Source: Methylosinus sp. LW4 (lineage in GTDB: Bacteria; Pseudomonadota; Alphaproteobacteria; Rhizobiales; Beijerinckiaceae). Taken from it: 64,000 nt of DNA. Below are positions 18,843 through 25,630 of the stretch, piece by piece. Every line of letters begins with the position of its first letter. Positions within the stretch are counted from its first letter, which is position 1. The stretch lies in assembly GCF_000379125.1 (NCBI RefSeq), contig NZ_KB900626.1, positions 837,747-901,746 of the forward strand, given 5' to 3'. The notes below the pieces were generated by a model. That model worked only from the letters and a program-made list of their open reading frames with translations. It was not told the origin of the DNA and ran no database searches. The position numbers were made by a program, and so were the translations under genes.

Positions 18843-19070
18843 TCATCGATCAAGCTCCGCCAAGGCTTTGCCCTCCTCGAGCAACTCGAGAAGTTCCGCC
18901 CATCCTAAAATCTTTCCGCTGATGTTTGTATTGAAGACAATTTCAAGTGTCCCGTCGTCAGAAAATCCAAGGTCGAGTAGCGCAGTCTCACCACATATCA
19001 ACTCGAACAGCGCGTAATCGCGATTGACGTCCGAAGTCTTGCGCCACCTATAAATGGAAGGTGCCATCAT
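18843..19070 (-). CDS. Hypothetical protein, 75 residues
   Basis: The family is not recognised. The protein is small and acidic (TALLDLGFSDDGTLEIVFN, then ILGWAELLELLEEGKALAEL). The first of two adjacent ATGs at 19070 follows GAAGG, giving a plausible ribosome site. It is AT-richer than the flanking YcjX gene and converges on the 18510-18737 gene. The small size, acidity and island setting resemble immunity proteins of polymorphic toxins, but this is inference from composition only. Confidence 0.5.
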   Translation of the reverse strand: MMAPSIYRWRKTSDVNRDYALFELICGETALLDLGFSDDGTLEIVFNTNISGKILGWAELLELLEEGKALAELDR

Positions 19071-19123
19071 TTTGCCTTCAAGGGAATTGGTCTGCGTCTC
19101 ACGGCGGGACGAAAGGCCAGACC

Positions 19124-20629
19124 TCACCCCAACCGATCCCCGAACAAAAACTCCATCGCCCGATCCAGCCGGATATGCGGCAAGGGCAAGGGCTCCTTGT
19201 CGCGGCCGAGGGAGGCGATCGGCGGGCGGAATTTCAGGAAGCGGAAATCGGCATCCTCCTCGGCCAGCGCCAGCGCGTCGCCGCGGAAGACATGGCGCGG
19301 ATCGGCCGGCAATTCGCCGGGGAAGATCGCGCCCTCCGCCACGCCGTCGAATACGTCGTCGCCGATGCGCTCGCCCTCGATCGGCGTGCCGACGATGGCG
19401 GCGAGCGATTCGCCGTCATGCTTGACGATGGCCTCGCGCGTCGCGCGCACGGCGGCGAGCGCGATCACGTCTATGGTCGCGCCGACGCCCTCGGCGCGCT
19501 CGATCGCGCGCGAGGTGAGGTGGCGCAGCACGGCCTCGAGCCGATCATGGCTCGTATGGTGGAGATGGTCGGCCTTGGTGGCCGCGAAGAGGATGCGGTC
19601 GATCTTCGGACGGAAGATGGTCGAGAGCAGACTGGAGCGGCCGGTGCGGAAGGCGGTCAGCACATCGGCGAGCGCGGTCTCGAGATCGCGCACGGCGGCG
19701 GGGCCGGAGTTCAGCGCGGCGAGCGCGTCGACCAGCACGATCTGGCGATCGAGCCGCGCGAAATGATCGCGGAAGAAGGGCCGCACCACATGGGTCTTAT
19801 AGGCCTCGTAGCGGCGCTCCATCATCGCCGCGAGGCTGCCGGAGGGGGGTGCGGAGCCTTCCTCCACGGGCAGCGGCGCGAAGGTCAGCGCCGGCGAGCC
19901 CTCGAGCTCGCCTGGCATCAGAAAGCGCCCCGGCGGCAAGGTGGAGAGGGCGAAGCGCTCCGTCTTGGCGGCGCGCAGATAATTGGTGAACAGCGCCGCG
20001 AGCTTGCGCGCCACATCCTCGGAGGCAGGCTCCTTCGGATCGACGCCCGCCGTCGCGCCGCGCCAATCGGCGGCGATGGTCGCGCGCGCCGCGGCCGAGG
20101 CGGCCTCCAGCGTCTCGCGCGACCATTGCGCATAGGATTTTTCCAAGAGCGGCAGGTCGAGCAGCCATTCGCCGGGATAATCGACGATGTCTATGTCCAG
20201 CCGCGCAGGACCGGGCCGGAAGCTCGACAGTAGACCGGCGGATTTGCGGTCATATTCCAGCGTCACGCGCAGCTCGGAGATGCGGCGCGTCGATTGCGGC
20301 CAATGGCGATCGGCGCCGGTCAGCGCGGAAAGATGCTCCTCATAGGAGAAGCGCGGCACGGCGTCGTCCGGCTGCGGATCGAGATGGGCGCTACGCAGGC
20401 GATTCTCGGCGGCGACGCGGAAGACGGGCAGCTGATTCTTGCGGCCATGCGTGGCGTCGCGCGCGGCGACGGCGCGGGTCAGATGATGCACCAGCGAGGT
20501 GATGAACACCGTCTTGCCGGAGCGCGACAGGCCGGTGACGCCGAGCCGCAAGCGCCCGCCCGCCAGAAAATCCTTGAGGCTGGCGGCGGCGACGGTGGTG
20601 TCGAAGAGAAGATCGGAAATCTGCGACAA
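19124..20629 (-). CDS. YcjX-family P-loop NTPase
   Basis: This is a DUF463/YcjX protein, a dynamin-like or GTPase-like P-loop protein often linked to envelope stress (PspF/YcjF neighbourhoods in enterobacteria). The Walker A is GVTGLSRSGKTVF near residues 30-42, and DIVDYPGEWLLDLP carries the switch-like Asp. The C-terminal part includes the ATKADHLHHTSHDRL motif (NKxD-like). TTG 20629 is chosen as start because it places the P-loop at the family's usual distance; no better start is available without running through the divergent peptide genes. The result is 501 residues, near the family's usual size. Confidence 0.85.
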   Translation of the reverse strand: MSQISDLLFDTTVAAASLKDFLAGGRLRLGVTGLSRSGKTVFITSLVHHLTRAVAARDATHGRKNQLPVFRVAAENRLRSAHLDPQPDDAVPRFSYEEHLSALTGADRHWPQSTRRISELRVTLEYDRKSAGLLSSFRPGPARLDIDIVDYPGEWLLDLPLLEKSYAQWSRETLEAASAAARATIAADWRGATAGVDPKEPASEDVARKLAALFTNYLRAAKTERFALSTLPPGRFLMPGELEGSPALTFAPLPVEEGSAPPSGSLAAMMERRYEAYKTHVVRPFFRDHFARLDRQIVLVDALAALNSGPAAVRDLETALADVLTAFRTGRSSLLSTIFRPKIDRILFAATKADHLHHTSHDRLEAVLRHLTSRAIERAEGVGATIDVIALAAVRATREAIVKHDGESLAAIVGTPIEGERIGDDVFDGVAEGAIFPGELPADPRHVFRGDALALAEEDADFRFLKFRPPIASLGRDKEPLPLPHIRLDRAMEFLFGDRLG

Positions 20630-20786
20630 GGTGGCGGCTCGGGCGTGCGGGGTCGCCTCTCGTGTAACAAGCGGCCGGCGATTTGGGTAGGGCGCGCAAT
20701 GTTCGCCAGCGCACAAACGCCGGGGAGAGCGGCGGCTAATCTCCACACATCGCAAATGACGCGAAACACCGAATGGAGAAACCCCG

Positions 20787-20903
20787 ATGAAGAAGCTTTT
20801 CCTGACCCTAGGCCTGATCGCGGGCTTCGTCTTCAGCGCCGCCGGCGCGCAGGCTTTCAATCCGCAGCCCGACCCGCCCGGCGTCCACGGCGGCGACGAG
20901 TGA
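20787..20903 (+). CDS. Exported FNPQP peptide, copy 1 (38 residues)
   Basis: This very short gene encodes a Sec signal peptide (MKKLFLTLGLIAGFVFSAAGAQA, in parts: MKKL start, hydrophobic LFLTLGLIAGFVFSAAG, cleavage site AQA) and a mature peptide of only 15 residues, FNPQPDPPGVHGGDE. The next gene is a near-identical copy. The two differ at seven positions over 117 bp, every one a codon third base; six changes are silent and one is Asp to Glu. This shows selection on the protein, so the gene is real despite its size. The function is unknown; the mature peptide is Pro/Gly-rich and acidic and would be periplasmic or secreted. Confidence 0.8.
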   Translation: MKKLFLTLGLIAGFVFSAAGAQAFNPQPDPPGVHGGDE

Positions 20904-20956
20904 GAACGAGCGGCAATACATTTTCGAACAATCACGAAATTTCGGAGCAAACCCCA

Positions 20957-21073
20957 ATGAAGAAGCTTTTTCTGACCCTCGGCCTGATCGCGGGCTTCGT
21001 CTTCAGCGCCGCTGGCGCGCAGGCCTTCAACCCGCAGCCCGAGCCGCCCGGCGTCCATGGCGGCGACGAGTGA
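20957..21073 (+). CDS. Exported FNPQP peptide, copy 2 (38 residues)
   Basis: This is a tandem duplicate of the gene 170 bp upstream. The mature sequence after the AQA cleavage site is FNPQPEPPGVHGGDE. The ribosome region (GGAGCAAACCCC before ATG 20957) also resembles that of copy 1 (GGAGAAACCCC), while the rest of the spacer has diverged. Retention of the peptide with almost only silent changes suggests that both copies are used. I recall small alphaproteobacterial proteins that share the NPQPEPPG core, but I know of no assigned function. Nothing here points to a modifying enzyme or a dedicated exporter beyond Sec. Confidence 0.8.
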   Translation: MKKLFLTLGLIAGFVFSAAGAQAFNPQPEPPGVHGGDE

Positions 21074-21083
21074 TACGGCCCGT

Positions 21084-21215
21084 CCTCCCTCTCCCCGCGA
21101 GAGCGGGGAGAGGGCCGGGGTGAGGGGCTCGGGCATTAGCCAGGGACGGAAAACGCCCCGAGCCCCTCATCCGCACCTTCCTCCCGCAAGCGTCCGCAAG
21201 CGAGGAGAAGGAAGG
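21084..21215. repeat. Bipartite palindromic intergenic repeat, copy 3
   Basis: Arm one (21084-21133, hairpin CTCCCCGCGAGAGCGGGGAG) and arm two (21155-21215, with CCCCGAGCCCCTCATCC and a CTTCCTCC...GGAGAAGGAAG hairpin) are in inverse orientation, sharing GGGGCTCGGG/CCCGAGCCCC. The architecture is the same as at 1.2 and 12.8 kb, with a diverged second arm. It separates the peptide genes from the convergent sixA-like gene. Confidence 0.65.
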
Positions 21216-21264
21216 CGGCGACGCCGTGCGAGCCGATCGGCCGAAGATCGCGGGAGGCTGCGCC

Positions 21265-21804
21265 TCAGTCCGGCTCGTCGGCGACGCCGCCGCGCAGATC
21301 GCCAGGCGTCACGAAACGCTCGAGATGGCCGGCGCCTTCGCCGACCATCGCCCAATCCTCGGCGTCGAAATCCAGCACCGCCAGCGCCGCGGTCGGATAT
21401 TTGGAGCGCATGCGGGTGAGCGCCTCGGGCTCGCCGTCGGAGGCGAGGGCGGAGGCCAGCTCGGCGAAGCCGGGATTATGCCCGATGGCGAGCAGGGTGG
21501 AGATTTCGGCCGGCGTCTGGCGCACGGCGTCCAGCAGGCGATCCGGCGTCGCCAGATAGAATTCGTCGTCCAGCCTGTGCTCGACCTCGCGCGGAAACGC
21601 CTCCAGAGCGAGGTCCAGCGTGCGCTTGGCGCGGCGCGCGTCGGAGGCGACGGCGAGATCCGGCGCCAGCCCGGCCTCGGCCAGATAGCGGCCGACGGAG
21701 CGGGCGTCCTCCTCGCCGCGCTTGGTCAGCGGGCGCTGGCGATCGCCCCCCGCGGAGTGGGCGTCGGCTTTGGCGTGGCGCAGCAGGATGAGACGTCGCA
21801 TCAT
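21265..21804 (-). CDS. SixA-like histidine phosphatase
   Basis: The 179-residue protein belongs to the histidine phosphatase (phosphoglycerate mutase-like) superfamily. The LLRHAKAD motif near residues 7-14 holds the phospho-accepting His, and IGHNPGFAEL (about 108-117) holds the second His. The small size and the RHAKA start fit the SixA group, whose E. coli member removes phosphate from phosphohistidine proteins such as ArcB or NPr. The substrate in this organism is unknown. Two consecutive ATGs (21804, 21801) are equally possible starts. Confidence 0.86.
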   Translation of the reverse strand: MMRRLILLRHAKADAHSAGGDRQRPLTKRGEEDARSVGRYLAEAGLAPDLAVASDARRAKRTLDLALEAFPREVEHRLDDEFYLATPDRLLDAVRQTPAEISTLLAIGHNPGFAELASALASDGEPEALTRMRSKYPTAALAVLDFDAEDWAMVGEGAGHLERFVTPGDLRGGVADEPD

Positions 21805-22167
21805 TCTTTCGGCCCGATCGCTAGACGGCGGCCCGGAGCGGGAGCGCCCCGAGCGGCGTTTTTTTCACAAATTCGCCAACGTCGGCGCGCCGGAGCCCAT
21901 CCGGCCGGAAATCACTCTTTGCCGATCATAGCGAAAGTTTCGCGACGCGGCGCGCCCATATGCGTGGCGCCGCCCGCCGGTCCCGCGAGCGAAATGCCGC
22001 GCCGATCCGCTCGCGCGCGAGGTTTTCGAAGCGGCTCGGTTGCGCTATAGCATTTTCCCCGATGGCGCTTCGCCGCCATCCCGCGCGCGCGTGGACGGAA
22101 TCTCTCGCGCGCGGCTGGTATAGACGATTGCGGCGCTCGCGCCGTGGGAACTGGGGGAAGGGAACGC
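21805..22167. other. Divergent intergenic region without a gene
   Basis: These 363 bases lie between the divergent sixA-like gene and the gene at 22168. I see no supported coding sequence. A TTGCGCTATAGCATTTT stretch near 22040-22055 could hold a -10 element, and a T-rich run occurs near 21860. Nothing more specific can be claimed. Confidence 0.4.
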
Positions 22168-22473
22168 ATGATCCGCGAATTCCAATATCGTGGCGAAACT
22201 TTCAGGGTCAACGCGCATGGCGTCGCCGGTCACGAGGAGGTGTTCATCATGCACCTCGTCGACGGCGAGGAAGAGGGCGAGATCTCCATCGATCGCATGA
22301 CCGAGGAGAACGACACCAGCGCGCCGATCGACGCCATCTGCGTGATGCTGTGCGACAAGCTCATCATCGAGAACAGCATCGCCGTCGCCGATCCGAACGG
22401 CGCCTTCGCCTGGGTCGAGATGAAGACGCAGCGCGACGTGCTGCCGACGCGCGACGACTGGGCCGCGCACTGA
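22168..22473 (+). CDS. Hypothetical protein, 101 residues
   Basis: ATG 22168 has an excellent ribosome site (GGGGGAAGGG at 22152-22161). The soluble, strongly acidic protein is not assigned to a family. It has a strand-rich N-terminus (REFQYRGETFRVNAHGVAG) and a conserved-looking acidic middle (DGEEEGEISIDRMTEEND). Codon use is that of the chromosome. It is followed by a 13-bp perfect hairpin and is probably transcribed alone. Confidence 0.65.
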   Translation: MIREFQYRGETFRVNAHGVAGHEEVFIMHLVDGEEEGEISIDRMTEENDTSAPIDAICVMLCDKLIIENSIAVADPNGAFAWVEMKTQRDVLPTRDDWAAH

Positions 22474-22520
22474 GACGGCGCCGGCCCGCCGCGAGCGTGG
22501 GCCGGCGGCGAGCATTCTTT

Positions 22521-22552
22521 GTCGAGAAGCCGCCTTCGTGCGGCTTCTCGAC
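22521..22552. terminator. 13-bp hairpin between genes
   Basis: GTCGAGAAGCCGC, loop CTTCGT, GCGGCTTCTCGAC is a perfect inverted repeat 48 bp after the preceding stop. The flanks are TTCTTT on the left and GAAAAT on the right, which could lengthen the stem; there is no downstream T run on the plus strand, so it is a probable but not typical terminator. Confidence 0.6.
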
Positions 22553-22579
22553 GAAAATCGGCGCGCCAGGATTTTACGC

Positions 22580-22945
22580 ATGAGCCCCGACCCCGCCGCG
22601 CCTGCGGCCGAACGGCTCGATTTTACGCATTTTTCGGCCGTCGACATTCGCATCGGCACGATCGTCGCCGCCCATGCTTTTCCCGAGGCGCGCAAGCCCG
22701 CCTATAAGCTCGAGATCGACTTCGGCCCTGGCCTCGGCGTGAAGCGCTCCAGCGCGCAGATCACGGCTCATTACGATGTTTCGACGCTGGTCGGGCGCCA
22801 GGTGGCGGCGGTGGTGAATTTCCCGCCGCGGCAGATCGGCAAATTCATGTCCGAGGTGCTGACGCTCGGCTTTCCTGATGAAAATGGCGATGTCGTTCTG
22901 GTCGCGCCGGAGCGGGCCGTGCCGAATGGGGCGAGGTTGTATTGA
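22580..22945 (+). CDS. csaA: CsaA-type tRNA-binding/chaperone protein
   Basis: This 121-residue protein has a single tRNA-binding OB-fold domain (EMAP/Trbp111 type). FSAVDIRIGTIVAAHAFPEARKPA is the usual start, followed by KLEIDFG, VNFPPRQIGKFMSEVLTLGF and a final VLVAPERAVPNGARLY. CsaA homodimers bind structured tRNA and have been described as export-related chaperones in Bacillus. ATG 22580 is chosen because the domain begins 13 residues later; the in-frame start at 22538 would lie within the upstream hairpin. Confidence 0.9.
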   Translation: MSPDPAAPAAERLDFTHFSAVDIRIGTIVAAHAFPEARKPAYKLEIDFGPGLGVKRSSAQITAHYDVSTLVGRQVAAVVNFPPRQIGKFMSEVLTLGFPDENGDVVLVAPERAVPNGARLY

Positions 22946-22964
22946 GGGGCGGCGGCACGCCGCT

Positions 22965-23078
22965 TTATTTGAAGACGTTGAGCCAGCCGAACAGATCGAC
23001 GAGAAACTCGAGCGTCGCCAGCCAATCGTCCCAGGCGAATATCCGCTCTCGAATCGTTCGTGGCTTTTCTTCCGACAT
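22965..23078 (-). CDS. Possible 37-residue small protein
   Basis: Downstream of csaA on the opposite strand, an ATG at 23078 opens a 37-residue frame with an unusually protein-like sequence: a charged start (MSEEKPRTIRERIFAW) and an amphipathic, Trp-rich end (LEFLVDLFGWLNVFK). The ribosome site is weak (GCGACGGCG). It could be a membrane-associated small protein. The evidence is only composition and the otherwise unexplained gap, so it may be spurious. Confidence 0.3.
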   Translation of the reverse strand: MSEEKPRTIRERIFAWDDWLATLEFLVDLFGWLNVFK

Positions 23079-23120
23079 CGCCGTCGCGAAACCGCCCGCT
23101 CGAATTGAAATTTCGAGTCT

Positions 23121-23137
23121 GTATGCTATTGTCATAC
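23121..23137. promoter_or_regulatory. Possible operator of the tacA-tacT pair
   Basis: GTATG-N7-CATAC is an exact 5-bp inverted repeat that ends three bases before the antitoxin start codon, in an AT-richer stretch. Antitoxins of this class normally repress their own promoter by binding short palindromes here, so it is a reasonable operator candidate. Confidence 0.4.
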
Positions 23138-23139
23138 GC

Positions 23140-23418
23140 ATGAAAGAGCAATCCACCGCAACCTCCGTCCTGAGCGTGCGGGTTTCGCCCGACGAGCGCG
23201 CGCTGCTGGAAGAAGCGGCGGCGCAGTCGCGCATGACGTTGAGCGAATTCATGCGTCGCAAGGCGGTGGAGGCGGCGGAGGCCGAGGTGATCGAGCGCAG
23301 CGTCGTCACTATACTGGCGAAAGATTGGGAAGCGTTCGAGGCGTGGCTCGACCGTCCCGCGGAGCCGATAGCCGCGCTTTCGGCGTTGGCGCAGCGAACG
23401 CCCTCTTGGAAAAAATGA
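23140..23418 (+). CDS. DUF1778/TacA-like antitoxin
   Basis: The 92-residue protein has the DUF1778 ribbon-helix-helix pattern: SVLSVRVSPDERALLEEAA is the DNA-binding strand and first helix, and MTLSEFMRRKAVEAAEAEV the second. The C-terminal tail (WEAFEAWLDRPAEPIAALSAL) is the segment that blocks the acetyltransferase toxin. ATG 23140 is the first start after the palindrome. The stop overlaps the toxin start as ATGA, the typical coupled antitoxin-toxin order. Confidence 0.9.
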   Translation: MKEQSTATSVLSVRVSPDERALLEEAAAQSRMTLSEFMRRKAVEAAEAEVIERSVVTILAKDWEAFEAWLDRPAEPIAALSALAQRTPSWKK

Positions 23419-23936
23419 AGATCGCGGCGCCGTCGCCGCCGCGGCCGCTCCGGGAAAGCGACGACCGCAGCCAGTTCGATTGCGGGCGAGCGTCCCTCAA
23501 CGACTGGTTTCGCCGCCGCGCCTGGATCAACCAGCTCAATGACGTGTCGCGCGTCAATGTGATGACGGCGGGCGACACGGGCCTCATTGTCGCCTATGTG
23601 GCGATGAGCGCGGCGCAGATCGAGCGCGCCTATTTGCCGAAGCCGCAACAACGCAATCGCCCCGACCCCGTGCCCGTCCTATTGCTCGGACAGCTCGCGG
23701 TGGACAAAGCCTGTCAGGGAAGGGGATACGCCGCAGATCTTCTTTTCTTTGCTTTCGAGACGGCGTTGCGCGTTTCTGAGATCATCGGCGGCGCCGGACT
23801 CCTCACCCATCCGCTCGACGATGATGCGCGTCGCTTTTACGCTCGATGGGGGTTTGGCGAGCTGCCCTATGATCCGCGCCGCGCGATGATCATTCGCATG
23901 GCCGATTTGCGTGTGAGCTTCGCGGAGCGTCGCTGA
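23415..23936 (+). CDS. TacT-like GNAT acetyltransferase toxin
   Basis: The 173-residue GNAT protein begins FDCGRASLNDWFRRRA (the standard TacT/AtaT start), has the acetyl-CoA pyrophosphate loop near QGRGYAADLL (about 96-105), and ends with DARRFYARWGF, which carries the expected catalytic Tyr. Known members acetylate the amino acid on charged tRNA and stop translation; which tRNA is targeted here cannot be told. All motifs are present, so the toxin looks functional. It shares a four-base overlap with its antitoxin. Confidence 0.9.
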   Translation: MKIAAPSPPRPLRESDDRSQFDCGRASLNDWFRRRAWINQLNDVSRVNVMTAGDTGLIVAYVAMSAAQIERAYLPKPQQRNRPDPVPVLLLGQLAVDKACQGRGYAADLLFFAFETALRVSEIIGGAGLLTHPLDDDARRFYARWGFGELPYDPRRAMIIRMADLRVSFAERR

Positions 23937-23946
23937 GGCGCTCGTC

Positions 23947-25032
23947 TCACGTCTGCCCCGGCCGCAGCCGATAGAAGATGTGATTGCCGATCTTGTCCAT
24001 CTTCTTCAGCTGCTTGGCCCAACGCGGTTTCACGTAATTGGCGTGGTAATGCGTCGAGCGGCCCACGTCCGAAATATAGGTGTGGCCGTTCATCACCTCG
24101 TCGGCGATGCGTTGGGCGGTCGCCCAGGAATCGGGCTCGGTGACGCGCAGCTTGCGGCCTTCGCAGGCGAAGGAGAATTGGCAGGCCTTGTAATGGCTGC
24201 GGTTCTGATAGACGACGCCACAGACGCTGGTCGGATAGAGGCCGGAGGACACGCGGTTCAGCACCACTTGCGCCACCGCAGCCTGGCCCGCCTCCGGCTC
24301 GCTGCGCGATTCGAAATAGACCGCCTCGGCGAGGCAGCGCTTCTCGCGCGCCAGCTTGTCGGGGTCGATCAGCGAGGCGTAATCGGGCGGCATCCTCGCG
24401 TCTTGCAGAGCGCGCGAGGGCGCGAAAGAGGCGACGGCGATCGGCACAGCGTCGGGCTGCGCCGGCGTCGAGGAGGCGAGCGCCGCAGCGCGCGCGACCT
24501 GCGGCGTCGCGCCATGGGCGGCGCGCTCGCGCATCGCCTCGGAGATGCGTTGCGTCGTCGCCGAGCCGCGCTGCGAGGGAGAGGCCTGGCCATTGCCGCG
24601 CTGCGTCGTCGGCGCGCCGCTGGAATCGGCGGGGAGGTCGGCGGCTTCCGGCTCGGCGAGGGAGATGGTCGTCGTCTCGCTGTCCGCGCCGAGCGAAATC
24701 TCCACCGTCTCGCTGTCATTGCGCCGCGTGTCGAAGGAGGGTCGCATGGCGATGACGGGATCGCCCTTTTTGGTGCGGTCCACCTCGGGGAAAGCCTCGG
24801 CGTGGGGTTTCAGCGCGGCATGCGGCTCGCGCTCGTCCGGCTGCGCGTGAATGTCTTCCGGCGCGCCGACGGAGAGCCGCGCCGTCTGCAGGCGCGCGAG
24901 ATGCGGCGCTGTGTTCCAGCCTTGCGAAGGGTCCTGGCCGGCGGCCGCGGTGAAGGACACCAACAGGCCAGCGCCCAGCCACCAGGGCGCGATGACGCCT
25001 ATGGCCCAGCTCACTCCCGACCGACGACTCAT
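23947..25032 (-). CDS. SleB-type cell wall hydrolase
   Basis: The 361-residue protein starts with a membrane anchor or signal (about residues 10-33, WAIGVIAPWWLGAGLLVSF), then a long low-complexity linker, and ends with a hydrolase_2 (SleB) domain of about 130 residues beginning near LAREKRCLAEAVYFESRSEP. The Glu in AVYFESRSE is the likely catalytic residue. It should cleave peptidoglycan glycan strands in the periplasm. ATG 25032 is preferred over 25107 because the membrane segment follows directly. The Ser/Thr/Ala-rich linker would let the domain reach across the periplasm. Confidence 0.88.
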   Translation of the reverse strand: MSRRSGVSWAIGVIAPWWLGAGLLVSFTAAAGQDPSQGWNTAPHLARLQTARLSVGAPEDIHAQPDEREPHAALKPHAEAFPEVDRTKKGDPVIAMRPSFDTRRNDSETVEISLGADSETTTISLAEPEAADLPADSSGAPTTQRGNGQASPSQRGSATTQRISEAMRERAAHGATPQVARAAALASSTPAQPDAVPIAVASFAPSRALQDARMPPDYASLIDPDKLAREKRCLAEAVYFESRSEPEAGQAAVAQVVLNRVSSGLYPTSVCGVVYQNRSHYKACQFSFACEGRKLRVTEPDSWATAQRIADEVMNGHTYISDVGRSTHYHANYVKPRWAKQLKKMDKIGNHIFYRLRPGQT

Positions 25033-25171
25033 ACGCTGACGCCCCGTCTCGACCCGCGGAAGCGTGGCCGAAACGCCACACGCAAACGCAGAAAAGCCTA
25101 ACGGCAAGCGTTATCGCTCATTAGGCTTGCGGGTCGGTTAAGGCGGCGCTCCTCGCATGTCCCGCTTTGGA

Positions 25172-25591
25172 TCATTCGCCGAGGAGATGCGCCACCAGCT
25201 CGCGCGTCTGCGCGCCATGGCGATGCTCGAAGAGATAGATCGCCTGCCAAGTTCCCAGCACGAGAGCGCCGCGCGACAGCGGAATGGAGAGCTGCGTCTG
25301 CGTCAGCGCCGTCCTTATATGCGCGGGCATATCGTCCGGGCCTTCCGTATCATGCTCATAGAGGCGCGCGCCCTCCGGCGCGAGGCCGGCGAAGGCGCGT
25401 TCGAGATCGCGCAGCACGGCCGGATCGGCGTTTTCCTGAATGGTGAGCGAGGCCGATGTGTGCCGGCAGAACAACGTCAGCAGGCCCGTCGTCAGCCCCT
25501 CGCCGCGCGCCCAGGCGGAGACGACGCGGGTGACGTCGTAAAAGCCCTTGCCGCGGGTTTCGACATGGAAGTGATGGAGCGATTGGCGCAT
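25172..25591 (-). CDS. YjbQ family (UPF0047) protein
   Basis: The 139-residue protein belongs to the YjbQ/UPF0047 family. Diagnostic parts are LLTLFCRHTSASLTIQENADP, HDTEGPDDMPAHIRTALTQTQL and GTWQAIYLFEHR; the His and Glu residues of these segments form the putative active site. Some members have been reported to have weak thiamine phosphate synthase activity, but the physiological role is unknown. ATG 25591 is preferred to an upstream GTG. The gene sits 39 bp downstream of the acyltransferase stop and may share its transcript. Confidence 0.88.
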   Translation of the reverse strand: MRQSLHHFHVETRGKGFYDVTRVVSAWARGEGLTTGLLTLFCRHTSASLTIQENADPAVLRDLERAFAGLAPEGARLYEHDTEGPDDMPAHIRTALTQTQLSIPLSRGALVLGTWQAIYLFEHRHGAQTRELVAHLLGE

Positions 25592-25630
25592 TGGGGGAAT
25601 GTGCGGAGGAAGCACGGAGAAGTCCAGCGC

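Noticed and set aside
19061..20233. A 390-codon plus-strand frame opposite ycjX
   Set aside because: The minus strand has the Walker A and the GTPase-like motifs in the right order; the plus frame is a high-GC shadow.
20776..21073. CRISPR-like tandem repeats
   Set aside because: The repeat unit is a 117-bp gene present twice, not short repeats with unique spacers. No CRISPR array was found in the window.
20630..21136. N-terminal extension of the YcjX protein to 21136
   Set aside because: It would run across both peptide genes and the palindromic repeat; the third-base-only divergence of the peptides shows that the plus strand is the coding strand there.
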